Shown: positions 15,281-22,604 of the stretch, piece by piece
Layout: every line of letters begins with the position of its first letter
Position numbering within the stretch: position 1 is the first letter of the stretch
Assembly: GCA_964625225.1 (NCBI GenBank)
Contig: CAZVAR010000035.1
Span: 1 to 26,727 of the forward strand
DNA from: CAZVAR01 sp964625225
GTDB lineage: Bacteria; Pseudomonadota; Alphaproteobacteria; JAJUGE01
Length of the DNA: 26,727 nucleotides
Reading direction: 5' to 3'
The notes under the pieces: model-generated
What the model saw: only the letters and a program-made list of their open reading frames with translations
What the model was told of the DNA's origin: nothing
The model's database searches: none
Translations under genes and position numbers: made by a program

Positions 15281-16251
15281 CGCCGCGCCAGGACCTCCTT
15301 GTTGATGACGTTGTCCGGGTTGAGCCGGCCGTCGAAACAGTCGACAACGTTCTGCGCCGCCGCCTGACCCATGCGGAACATCGACTCCTCCGTGACGCCG
15401 GCCGTGTGCGGCGTGACGATGATGTTGTCGAGCGCGAAGAGCGGATTGTCCGCCGTGGCCGGCTCCACCACGAACGGGTCGATGCCGGCGCCGGCGATCA
15501 CATTGTCCTGGAGCGCCCGACAGAGCGCCGCCTCGTCGACGATACCGCCGCGCGCGGTGTTGACGACGAAGGCGGTCCGCTTCATCGCGCGAAGCTCCGC
15601 GAGCCCGATCATGCCGTCGGTCTCGGCATTCTTGGGGCAGTTGACCGAAAGGAAGTCGATGTCCGGCAGCACCGCGCGCCAGTCCGGCACGGGTATCGCA
15701 CCGGCGGTCACGATCGAGTCCTGAATGACGTATGGGTCGTGGACCAGCACCTCCATCTCCATCGCGAGACAGCGCTTGACCAGCCTCCGGCCGATGCGCC
15801 CGAAGCCCAGAATCAGGACCTTACGCCCGGCGAGGTCATAGGCCAGCGGGTCGAAGCGAATGTTCCAGTTGCCCTTGCGGACCTCGCGATCGAAGATGCG
15901 CGCGCGCTTGGCGAGGGCGAGCATGAAGAACAGCGCATGCTCGGCTACCGTCACGGAGTTGGCGGTGCCGACCACCGTCAGCGGGATGCCTGCCCGGGTC
16001 AGCGCATCCTGATCGATCGAGTCGTAGCCGACGCCGTGGCGCGAGGCGATCTTCAGCCGGTCGGCGCGTTCGATGATGCGCGCGGTGAACGGCGCCACGC
16101 CCAGGATGACGGCATCGTAATTGCCGATATGCTGGAGGATGTTCTCCTCCGAAAGCTCGGTGAACCGCTCATACTCGATGTCGTCGCGGGCATCGAATAC
16201 CGACCGGATGCCGTCCGTGATCGGCATCTGGATCATCACACGCTTCTTCAT
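15277..16251 (-). CDS. NAD-dependent D-2-hydroxyacid dehydrogenase
   Basis: This is a 324-aa member of the D-isomer-specific 2-hydroxyacid dehydrogenases (phosphoglycerate dehydrogenase/CtBP-like). The dinucleotide motif is GFGRIG (149-154) with Asp172 in HDPY suggesting NAD preference. The catalytic trio is Arg234 (NTARGG), Glu263 and His282 (TPHTAG). Substrate-loop residues HGVGYDSID (72-80) are typical. GGGGGAAG about 6 bases before the ATG is a strong ribosome-binding site. It is the first gene of a two-gene unit with the alpha/beta hydrolase. It would reduce a 2-keto acid or oxidise a D-2-hydroxy acid; the actual substrate is not evident, and the nearby carboxylate-type MFS permease is a possible partner. 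Confidence 0.92.
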   Translation of the reverse strand: MKKRVMIQMPITDGIRSVFDARDDIEYERFTELSEENILQHIGNYDAVILGVAPFTARIIERADRLKIASRHGVGYDSIDQDALTRAGIPLTVVGTANSVTVAEHALFFMLALAKRARIFDREVRKGNWNIRFDPLAYDLAGRKVLILGFGRIGRRLVKRCLAMEMEVLVHDPYVIQDSIVTAGAIPVPDWRAVLPDIDFLSVNCPKNAETDGMIGLAELRAMKRTAFVVNTARGGIVDEAALCRALQDNVIAGAGIDPFVVEPATADNPLFALDNIIVTPHTAGVTEESMFRMGQAAAQNVVDCFDGRLNPDNVINKEVLARR

Positions 16252-16337
16252 CCAACTTCCCCCGGTTCGGTTCGGGAACCCGGCCGCTCCCGTTCGCGAC
16301 TGAGCATAACCGGCATCGCCGTCAAAGCGACCTCTCT

Positions 16338-16844
16338 TCAGCGCCGCCGGCGGCGGCTCGCCAGCAGCTCCGCCACCGTGACCGGCCGGAAGCCCCAGAC
16401 GTCGACGCCGACGTCGAACTGCCGGGTCAGCGGCTTGAGCGCGCCGTGGCTGTGGCCGTGCAGGTCGAGCGCGCCCTTGTACATGCCGTTCCAGGTGCGG
16501 AACGGATAATGGCAGAGGACCAGAGGCACGCCGTCAACCTCGATCTCCGCATAGTGGCCGACGCTGGCCCAGCCCGAGAGCCCCGCCGTCGCCGCGCCGT
16601 CATTGTTGCCGAGGATCAGGTGTTTCCTGCCCGCGAGTCGGTCGAGCAGGCCCTGCATAGCGGCGACCGGCTGGCGCACCGCGAAGTCGCCCAGGTGCCA
16701 CACCTCGTCCTCTGGCCCGACGATCGCGTTCCAGCCCTCCACCATCGCGGCGTCCATCGCCGCGACCGACCCGAAGGGCCGCCGGAACCGGCCGAGCGCG
16801 CCGCCATGGCCGAAATGGGTGTCGCTTGTGAAGAAGACCGGCAT
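16338..16844 (-). CDS. Small metallophosphoesterase
   Basis: This 168-aa protein is a single calcineurin-like phosphoesterase domain. All five metal-binding blocks are visible: Asp8 and His10 (TSDTHFGH), Asp53 (LGDFA), Asn80 (LGNND), His112 (CHYP) and His129/His131 (HGHSH). It belongs to the short bacterial branch that often carries the start MxxFFTSDTHFGH. The frame is open upstream to 17069, but the domain begins at the ATG at 16844, and an earlier ATG at 16895 adds only a short unmatched tail; neither has a strong ribosome-binding site. The C-terminus is a run of arginines. It stands alone on its strand; the substrate is unknown. Confidence 0.9.
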   Translation of the reverse strand: MPVFFTSDTHFGHGGALGRFRRPFGSVAAMDAAMVEGWNAIVGPEDEVWHLGDFAVRQPVAAMQGLLDRLAGRKHLILGNNDGAATAGLSGWASVGHYAEIEVDGVPLVLCHYPFRTWNGMYKGALDLHGHSHGALKPLTRQFDVGVDVWGFRPVTVAELLASRRRRR

Positions 16845-16923
16845 CGAGGAGAGTTCCCGAATACCGACGAAGGGAACCACGCCCGTGCCGGTCATGTCCA
16901 ATCCGCCGGACCGGGCCCCGAAG

Positions 16924-17150
16924 ATGCCGAAACCGAGGGTCCCGCGGGCCGCCTGCGACCGCCACATCCACCTGTTCGGGCCGGCAGACCGGTACCCTTC
17001 GCGCCGGACATCCCCTACCACGCGCAAGACGCGACGCCGACCGGCTCGACGTGCCGCTGGAGTGGGCACCCGACGAGGGGGTGCGTAACCGGATTCTCGT
17101 CGGCAATCCCGTGTGGCTCTACGATTTCCCGGGCGACTGGCGGTTCAGCC
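16924..17150 (+). pseudogene. Internally deleted remnant of an amidohydrolase (TIM-barrel metal-dependent hydrolase)
   Basis: From ATG 16924 the plus strand reads MPKPRVPRAACDRHIHLFGPADRYP, the metal-binding DxHxH-type start of the amidohydrolase-2 family. At about 16996 a one-base loss shifts the frame: the expected continuation FAPDIPYHAQDA is in another frame. From about 17033 a third frame reads RLDVPLEWAPDEGVRNRIL and then LVGNPVWLYDF, which matches the C-terminal end of the same family (DEATRHRIL..NPARLYGF type). The roughly 200 residues between are missing. The fragment lies between the metallophosphoesterase and the pentapeptide gene, on the opposite strand to both. Confidence 0.7.
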
Positions 17151-17672
17151 CCCTCTCCGGAAGCAGCCGCTGTTGTTCTCGGATCCGTCCGGCATGGTCG
17201 TGTCGCACAGCCGGGCCGCCGCCAGCGAGTCCGGATCGACCCGTGCCCGCAGCAGCGAGGCCCCTTCCAGGTCCGCGCCGTCGAGCCGGGCGCCGCGCAG
17301 ATCGGCCCGAAACAGAATTACGCCGACCAGCCGTGCGTCCGTCAGGTTTGCCGTCGTCAGGTCCGCCTCGCTGAAATTGGCGAAGGACAAATCCGCCCCG
17401 CGCAGGTCGGCACCCGAAAGATCGGCTCCGGCCGCATAGGTGTAGCTTAGATCCGCTCCCGTCAGCGAGACGCCCTCGAGCACGGCGGCCGAGAGCGGGG
17501 CACCGGCAAGCTTGCAGTTGGGGCAGGCTTTGGTCTCGGTCAGCTGCGCCAAGTCCTCCGCCCGATAGGCCTCGACGGCCGGCGCCGCAAGGCTCGCCGC
17601 CCCTGCCAGTATGGCCGCAAGGGCCCGGACCATTGCCGGTGCGCCGCTGCCGCGCGCGATCCGCCTACTCAT
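17145..17672 (-). CDS. Secreted pentapeptide-repeat protein
   Basis: This 175-aa protein has a hydrophobic signal peptide (about 14-33), a Cys pair CPNC (50-53) just before the repeats, and about ten pentapeptide units of the A(D/N)LXX type between residues 55 and 145 (GADLS, GADLR, GADLS, ANFSE, ADLTT, ANLTD and so on), which should form a right-handed quadrilateral beta-helix. Two further Cys lie near the C-terminus (166, 170). The function is unknown; a periplasmic location is inferred. The ATG at 17672 overlaps the stop of the K+-channel-like pseudogene by 4 bases (ATGA), and GGAGG precedes it, so it was probably translated together with that channel when the channel was intact. The open frame extending far upstream to 19661 is not part of the protein. 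Confidence 0.88.
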   Translation of the reverse strand: MSRRIARGSGAPAMVRALAAILAGAASLAAPAVEAYRAEDLAQLTETKACPNCKLAGAPLSAAVLEGVSLTGADLSYTYAAGADLSGADLRGADLSFANFSEADLTTANLTDARLVGVILFRADLRGARLDGADLEGASLLRARVDPDSLAAARLCDTTMPDGSENNSGCFRRGG

Positions 17673-18517
17673 CCCGCCTCGCCTCCCGCGGGCCGTTGCC
17701 GCAGCTCCGCCCGCAATGCCTGGACCTCCGCGTGCAACGTCGCGCTGGCTTTCGCGTCCGCCACTTCGCCGGCATTCTCCTCGGCGTCGGCGCAGACGAA
17801 AGCGCTCGGATGAAAGCGCTCGACAGTGTCCCAGTGACATAGCCGAACAGGTCGGACCCGTAAAGCGACCAGGGCGAAGCAGGGCATCCGCCGCTCCGCC
17901 GGCTGCGGCCAATAGTCGGAGCCGCGCGAGGTTAAGGACATCGCCGTCCACCGCAGCGCGTCGACATCGTCCGTGCCCTCCAGGTGCACGATGCTCGAAA
18001 CCCGGCATGCCGGCCGTGGCGATCGGAGCCACCGACCCGAAGACCGCCAGCACGTCGCTGAGCCGTGCCGACGCATGGCCCGCCCTGTGGTGCGCATGCC
18101 GCGATTGATCGAGCCGAGCACCCGAACAAGCCGCACGCCGAGAACCGGCCGTGCGGCCCGCAGTGCCCGGGCGAGGCTGAAGATCCACAACGCCGGCAGC
18201 AGTAGCGACATTGCGAGTTCTCCCGAAGATGACGCAATGTGCACGGCCCGCACTGGGTGCAGCACCTGCTCCAGGCGGAACAGGCCCCGGGTCATATCGC
18301 TTACCGCTTCCTGCACCGGCGTGAGCTGGCCGGTCGGCCCGAAAGCCGGCAACGCAAGCCAGAGGGAGGCGAGCACGATCATCGGCGTCTCCAGCCGGTC
18401 CCGGCGCTGCCCGAGACGTTCGTAGCGATCCTGGTCCGTCAGGTGATTCGCTTTTCGTCCGTACCCTCTGCCACGTCTGTCTCCGTGCAGCGGCCCGGGT
18501 ATGCGGTGCCTGCGCAT
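17669..18517 (-). pseudogene. Frameshifted K+-channel-like (ion channel) gene
   Basis: The minus strand carries pieces of an ion-channel-family protein in several frames. In one frame: DRYERLGQRRDRLETPMIVL, a membrane segment, LLPALWIFSLARALRAARPV, LGSINRGMR, and LRWTAMSLTSRGSDYWPQP, which resembles the pore of bacterial channels with an ALWWTAM.LTTMGSDYWP signature. The missing link SDVLAVFGSVAPIATAGMPGFEH lies in another frame between these blocks, so there are two compensating shifts. Near the end, DLFGYVTGTLSSAF is in a third frame, separated from the C-terminal ADAEENAGEVADAKA and coiled coil by a 14-base duplication (see 17798-17822). With at least three shifts the gene is very likely dead. 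It was the upstream partner of the pentapeptide gene. Confidence 0.75.
17798..17822. repeat. 14-base-offset direct duplication inside the channel pseudogene
   Basis: GAAAGCGCTCG occurs at 17798-17808 and again at 17812-17822 on the plus strand, a tandem duplication with a 14-base period. Because 14 is not a multiple of three, it moves the minus-strand reading frame from the DLFGYVTGTLSSAF segment to the ADAEENAG segment, which should be contiguous in an intact protein. It is a visible inactivating event. Confidence 0.75.
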
Positions 18518-18587
18518 GCTTGACGCGCCCGACCGCGCCGCTATGCAACACTGCCGAATGCGTCAAGAGCCCAGCAGGAGCCGCCCC

Positions 18588-19487
18588 ATGCCCGCGCCGA
18601 TTCCCGGCCCCACCTCTCACGCCTACTTCTCGATGCGGCTGCGCCTGCACTATGTCGACTGGGGGAACCCGGGTAAGCCGCCGCTGCTGCTGGTCCACGG
18701 CGGTCGCGACCATTGCCGTAACTGGGATTGGGTCGCGGAGGCGCTGCGCGACGATTGGCACGTCATCGCCCCCGACCTCCGCGGACATGGCGATTCCGAG
18801 GCGATGAAGGGCGGCCTCTACGGCCTGTCCGAATATGTCTACGATATCGCCCAGCTCGTGCATCAGCTCGAGTTGGCTCCGCTCGCGATCGTCGGCCACT
18901 CGCTGGGCGGCGCCATCAGCCTGCGCTATGCCGGCATCTATCCGGAGAATGTCACGAAGCTGGTCGCGATCGAAGGGCTCGGCCCTTCGCCGCAGCGGAT
19001 CGCCGAGCGGGCGGCGGTGCCTCCGCACGAGCGGCTGGCGCGTTGGATCGACGACATGCGTCGGCTGTCGGGCCGCGTGCCGCGCCGCTATCCGACGTTG
19101 GAGGACGCCCTTCGCCGAATGCAGGAGGAAAATCCGCATCTCTCGCCCGAGCAAGCCCGGCACCTGACCGTACATGGTGTCAATCGCAACGAGGATGGTA
19201 CCTACAGCTGGAAGTTCGACAATTACGTCCGCGCCGACCGGGCGACCGGTCTCGACATCGAGGATACGCACGCACTCTGGAATCGGATCGCGTGTCCGAC
19301 CCTGCTGATCCGCGGCACCGAGAGCTGGGCCAGCGATCCTTCCGTTGACGGCCGGGCAAGGCATTTCCGCAACGCCCGGGTGGTCAATGTCGAGGGCGCC
19401 GGCCACTGGGTCCATCACGATCGCCTGGACGAGTTTCTGCGGCTGTTGCGGGAGTTTCTCGATGATGCCGACCGTGCCGATTCTTGA
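18588..19487 (+). CDS. Alpha/beta hydrolase
   Basis: This is a 299-aa alpha/beta-hydrolase: HG oxyanion segment LLLVHGGRDHCRNWDWVAEAL (two parts around residue 37), APDLRGHGDSE (61-71), nucleophile elbow VGHSLGG with Ser105, and His273 in GAGHWVHHD. The acid is probably Glu245 or a nearby Asp. A cap region (about 135-235) has the helical PPHERLARWIDDMRRLSGR seen in hydrolases of this branch. The ATG at 18588 follows AGGAG by 7 bases; the frame continues upstream to 18501 without a better site. It diverges from the channel pseudogene and stands alone; about 220 bases separate it from the amidoligase. The substrate is unknown. Confidence 0.92.
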   Translation: MPAPIPGPTSHAYFSMRLRLHYVDWGNPGKPPLLLVHGGRDHCRNWDWVAEALRDDWHVIAPDLRGHGDSEAMKGGLYGLSEYVYDIAQLVHQLELAPLAIVGHSLGGAISLRYAGIYPENVTKLVAIEGLGPSPQRIAERAAVPPHERLARWIDDMRRLSGRVPRRYPTLEDALRRMQEENPHLSPEQARHLTVHGVNRNEDGTYSWKFDNYVRADRATGLDIEDTHALWNRIACPTLLIRGTESWASDPSVDGRARHFRNARVVNVEGAGHWVHHDRLDEFLRLLREFLDDADRADS

Positions 19488-19706
19488 TCGACAGTCGGGG
19501 TTGTAGCGGGAGAACGTCCACCCTCGGCCGCATACCGACGCGCCGTAGGGGGCTGCGCTCCGGCCGAGATGCGGGGCCGATCGGGCCGGCAGTTCCGGAT
19601 CGAGGCTGCATACGTCAGCCATGACGAAGGCAGAACGGCCCGCCGAAACTTTCGCCTTCAATCAGTGTTGCAGAGGGTGGATCCCCTTGTCACCCGATGC
19701 GTCCCG

Positions 19707-20681
19707 ATGCCCGCCTCCATGATCGTTCCGCCCCGGACCACCAATGTGCGGGGCCAACCGCGCCGAATCGGCATCGAGATCGAGTTTCACGGTCCGAGCC
19801 CGAGCGCGGCTGCCGCACTGGTCGCGAAGCTGTTCGGCGGCAGGATTGTGACACTCGACTCCTGGCGGTGCCGTGTCGAGAATACTCGATTCGGCGACTT
19901 CACGGTCGAATTGGACAGCAGCCTCGCTCACCCCGCGGCGCCCGAGGCGCCCGGTCTGGGGGGCAAGATCCGCGCCGGGGTCGCGACCGTTGCCGGCGAG
20001 GTGATCGGCCTCGTCACACCGACGGAGATCTGCGCTCCGCCGGTGCCGGTCCCCCGCTTGCCCGAGCTGCAGGCCTTGGTCGACGCGCTGCGCGAGGCGG
20101 GCGCATCGGGCACGCGTGCCAGCCCGCTTTACGGCTTCGCCCTTCAACTCAATCCGGAGATCGCCGAGGCGAGCGCCGATTATCTGACGCGCCATTTGAA
20201 GGCCTACCTGCTGCTGAGCGACTGGCTCCGCGGCGAAATTCGGGTCGATCCGGCCCGCCGGCTGTTGCCCTTCGTCGATCCTTTCCCGCAGCGTTATGTG
20301 TTCAAGGTCGTCTCGCCCGATTACCATCCCGACCTCGGCACCCTCATCGACGACTATGTCGCCGACAACCCGACCCGGAACCGCGAGCTCGACATGCTGC
20401 CGGTGCTGGCCGATCTCGACGGCGGGCGGGTCGCACGCAACCTGGCCGACCGTTCCGTGAAGGTGAAGGCCCGGCCGGCGTTTCACTATCGCCTGCCGAA
20501 CTCGCTGGTGGACGATCCCGGCTGGGGCGGCCTGATCGAGGAGTGGAACCGCTGGGTGCGCGTCGAGGAACTGGCGGCATCGCCCGACCGCCTTGCCGAC
20601 ACCGGACGCGCCTACCTCGCGTTCCATCGCGGGGACCCGCTGTCGGACTGGGCCGAGCGGCTGCGCGCGTTGACGGCATGA
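19707..20681 (+). CDS. Putative amidoligase (COOH-NH2 ligase) family enzyme
   Basis: This 324-aa protein matches the amidoligase family distantly related to glutamine synthetase and gamma-glutamyl-cysteine ligase. The start of the domain is RRIGIEIEFHGPSP (the conserved G-x-E-x-E metal-binding strand), followed by FGDFTVELDSSLAH, then EVIGLVTPTEICAPP and RASPLYGFALQLNPEIAE with HLKAYLLLSDWLR. Family members are predicted to form amide bonds using ATP. The stop overlaps the start of the next gene, a class I glutamine amidotransferase-like hydrolase, by ATGA, a pairing typical of this family. The start is uncertain: ATG 19707 or ATG 19719 begin just before the domain, neither with a clear ribosome-binding site, and the frame is open to 19569. 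Confidence 0.82.
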   Translation: MPASMIVPPRTTNVRGQPRRIGIEIEFHGPSPSAAAALVAKLFGGRIVTLDSWRCRVENTRFGDFTVELDSSLAHPAAPEAPGLGGKIRAGVATVAGEVIGLVTPTEICAPPVPVPRLPELQALVDALREAGASGTRASPLYGFALQLNPEIAEASADYLTRHLKAYLLLSDWLRGEIRVDPARRLLPFVDPFPQRYVFKVVSPDYHPDLGTLIDDYVADNPTRNRELDMLPVLADLDGGRVARNLADRSVKVKARPAFHYRLPNSLVDDPGWGGLIEEWNRWVRVEELAASPDRLADTGRAYLAFHRGDPLSDWAERLRALTA

Positions 20682-21388
20682 GGCCACGGATCGGCGTCAC
20701 CGCGTCGCGGCGGGGCGGGCGGTTCATGTGGTGGTGCAATCGGCTCGCAGTGTTCCGGGCAGGCGGGCGGGCGGTGCGCCTCCGCCCGGGCGATCCGCTC
20801 GTCCTCGATCGTCTCGATGGCCTGGTCATCGGCGGCGGCGACGACATTACGGCCACGCTCTACGGAGGCGAGCTCGACCCGGCGGTCCGGATCGACCCGG
20901 AGCGCGATCGTCTGGAGCTCGGATTGCTGGAGACGGCGGCTTCGCGCAATTGGCCGACGCTCGGCATCTGCCGCGGCGCACAGATGATCAACGTCGCCTT
21001 CGGCGGCACGCTGCACGCCGACATCCACGCCATTTACCGGGAGGCGCCGCGGTTGCGCACCGTGATGCCCCGAAAGACCGTCAGAATCGAGCCCGGGTCC
21101 CGCCTGCACGCGATCCTCGATTGCGAGCGCTGCCGGGTCAACGCCTTGCACCACCAGTCGGTCGACCGGCTCGGCCGCGGGCTACGGGTCGTGGCCCGCG
21201 ATGAGTACGACATCGTCCAAGGCGTCGAACGCCCGGAGCCGCCGTTCCTGATCGGTGTGCAGTGGCACCCGGAATTCCTGATCCTCGACCATGGGCAGCA
21301 GCGGCTGTTCCGCCGGCTGGTGACCGCAGCGCGCGCCGGCCGTGCGGGATCGGCCGCGACCGCATCGGATCACCGCTTCGCCGAGTAG
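20678..21388 (+). CDS. Gamma-glutamyl-gamma-aminobutyrate hydrolase-like peptidase C26
   Basis: This 236-aa protein is a class I glutamine amidotransferase-fold hydrolase of the PuuD/peptidase C26 type. The nucleophile is Cys98 (LGICRGAQMINVAFGG), and His197 with Glu199 complete the triad (GVQWHPEF). The segment GLVIGGGDDITATLYGGE (48-65) is a family hallmark, and VNALHHQSVDRLG (154-166) is also conserved. Enzymes of this type cleave gamma-glutamyl amides. The start lies inside the stop of the amidoligase (ATGA), implying translational coupling, so this enzyme probably hydrolyses or edits the product of that ligase. The N-terminus is shorter than in PuuD. Confidence 0.9.
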   Translation: MRPRIGVTASRRGGRFMWWCNRLAVFRAGGRAVRLRPGDPLVLDRLDGLVIGGGDDITATLYGGELDPAVRIDPERDRLELGLLETAASRNWPTLGICRGAQMINVAFGGTLHADIHAIYREAPRLRTVMPRKTVRIEPGSRLHAILDCERCRVNALHHQSVDRLGRGLRVVARDEYDIVQGVERPEPPFLIGVQWHPEFLILDHGQQRLFRRLVTAARAGRAGSAATASDHRFAE

Positions 21389-22145
21389 AATGCCTCGAAC
21401 CCGACAGCCCGTGCTGCGCACGGGAGCAGAAGTCGTGGAACCGCGCGCAGGAGATGAGGGGAGCACCCGCCGGGGGCGGGCTGCTCACGTCGTTGACGCT
21501 ACCGTCGAACGCGAGCTCCCCGGCGCCGCGCAGGTCGCGCAAAAAAGCAGCATCTCCGGAACCTGCCGCTTGCCGTTGGCAAGCTGCCGATGACTGTGCG
21601 ACCGGCCCGCCCCGAGCACCAAGAGGTTCCGGCATGGCTCGCGCTGGACGATGATTTCCTGCCCAGCCGGACAGGAAGCCTCCCGCTCCTGCATACCGGG
21701 AAAGGCGACCGCTGCTTGCCCCTATGACGGCTGAACCTGACCATCGGGCAACCCGACGGCTCGTGCGCGGCAGCAGGCACGCTGGCCTGCCATATCCTCG
21801 AACGAGGATCGGTCGGATCCAACCGTGCCATCCCGCCCCCCTCCTGAATAGAGCGTTTAGCCGGCACCCGATATTCTTCGCCGTCTAGCCGATGTCACCA
21901 CCGATGCGGCCGGGCAGCATAGCGCCCATGTTACAGTGGGCTGTGCGGAACGAAGGGACTTGGTCAGTGACGGACAAGCTCGAAGGGACGGACACCGAAT
22001 GACCGGCGCAACCCTCGCCGGGGACGCACGAGGTGACGAGGTGGCATCGCACGAAGCGCGCCTTGGCCCGGATCTGACCGGCCGGCGCTGCTCCATGAAT
22101 TGGGCGGCGTTGGTCTGATACCCCGCAACGCAGGAAACGAATGAG
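21389..22145. other. 757-base region without a convincing gene
   Basis: Open frames here (up to about 165 codons) lie mostly in overlapping frames with Arg/Pro/Ser-rich translations and no recognisable domain. A 45-codon frame from ATG 21590 begins MTVRPARPEHQEV, which recalls the start of GNAT acetyltransferases, but it breaks off without the rest of the fold, so a remnant is possible but weak. A perfect 7-bp hairpin GCTTGCC-GTT-GGCAAGC lies at 21568-21584. No tRNA, IS end or CRISPR was seen. The last bases hold the AGGAAACG ribosome-binding site of the next gene. Confidence 0.5.
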
Positions 22146-22343
22146 ATGCGCTGGCGCACGCCGATCGCTGCCGCCCTGCTCGTCCTCGGGCTCGTCGGCT
22201 ATGCCGTGATCGCAGCCACGCTTGGCGGCCGGGTACCCGGGCACTGGGCGGCACAACTCTTGTTCTATCTCGCCGCCGGCTTGCTCTGGGTCTATCCTGC
22301 GGCCCGGCTGATCGCCTGGTCGGCCCGCGATGATCGCCGCTGA
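22146..22343 (+). CDS. DUF2842 small membrane protein
   Basis: This 65-aa protein has two transmembrane helices (about 7-27 and 35-58) with the text LLFYLAAGLLWVYPAARLIAW that marks DUF2842, a family found mainly in Alphaproteobacteria. The function is unknown. AGGAAACG lies a few bases upstream of the ATG. It ends two bases before the run of N, so the relation to pqqA beyond the gap is uncertain. Confidence 0.85.
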   Translation: MRWRTPIAAALLVLGLVGYAVIAATLGGRVPGHWAAQLLFYLAAGLLWVYPAARLIAWSARDDRR

Positions 22344-22344
22344 C

Positions 22345-22444
22345 NNNNNNNNNNNNNNNNNNNNNNNNNNNNNNNNNNNNNNNNNNNNNNNNNNNNNNNN
22401 NNNNNNNNNNNNNNNNNNNNNNNNNNNNNNNNNNNNNNNNNNNN
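22345..22444. other. Assembly gap of 100 N
   Basis: Exactly 100 ambiguous bases separate the DUF2842 gene from the pqqA leader. A round number of N is the usual scaffold placeholder of unknown true length. The upstream promoter region of pqqA is therefore missing and the adjacency of the two sides is not proven. Confidence 0.98.
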
Positions 22445-22488
22445 TGGTCCGTTATCCGCACTGAGTATTGCCATCGATGGAGGACTGA

Positions 22489-22572
22489 ATGAAGAAGCTC
22501 TGGAAGAAGCCTCGGATTCGGGAGATCCGGGTCGGCCTCGAGATCAACGCCTACGCCTGCGCCGATCTCTGA
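22489..22572 (+). CDS. pqqA: Coenzyme PQQ precursor peptide PqqA
   Basis: A 27-residue peptide with the PqqA layout: a basic N-terminal half (MKKLWKKPRIREIR) followed by VGLEINAYACADL. The Glu and Tyr that are cross-linked and excised to make pyrroloquinoline quinone are Glu18 and Tyr22, with the required three-residue spacing. GGAGG lies 5-6 bases before the ATG. It stands 32 bases before pqqB and is the first gene of pqqABCDE. Too short for automatic ORF calling, it is supported by the peptide pattern and the neighbours. Confidence 0.95.
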   Translation: MKKLWKKPRIREIRVGLEINAYACADL

Positions 22573-22604
22573 ACTCGAATCCGCCGCACCGGCGTGAGCC
22601 CGGC

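Noticed and set aside
19523..19568. Hairpin CTCGGCCG/CGGCCGAG with a 30-base loop after the alpha/beta hydrolase
   Set aside because: The loop is long and no T-run follows, so there is too little support to call a terminator.
17145..19661. 838-codon minus-strand frame as one giant pentapeptide fusion protein
   Set aside because: Only the last 175 codons have protein character; the rest is antisense to the alpha/beta hydrolase and out of frame with the channel remnant. A ribosome-binding site and signal peptide fix the start at 17672.
19697..21388. 563-codon open frame as an amidoligase-hydrolase fusion
   Set aside because: The front half is the wrong frame of the amidoligase gene; the hydrolase starts separately at 20678 with an ATGA overlap.
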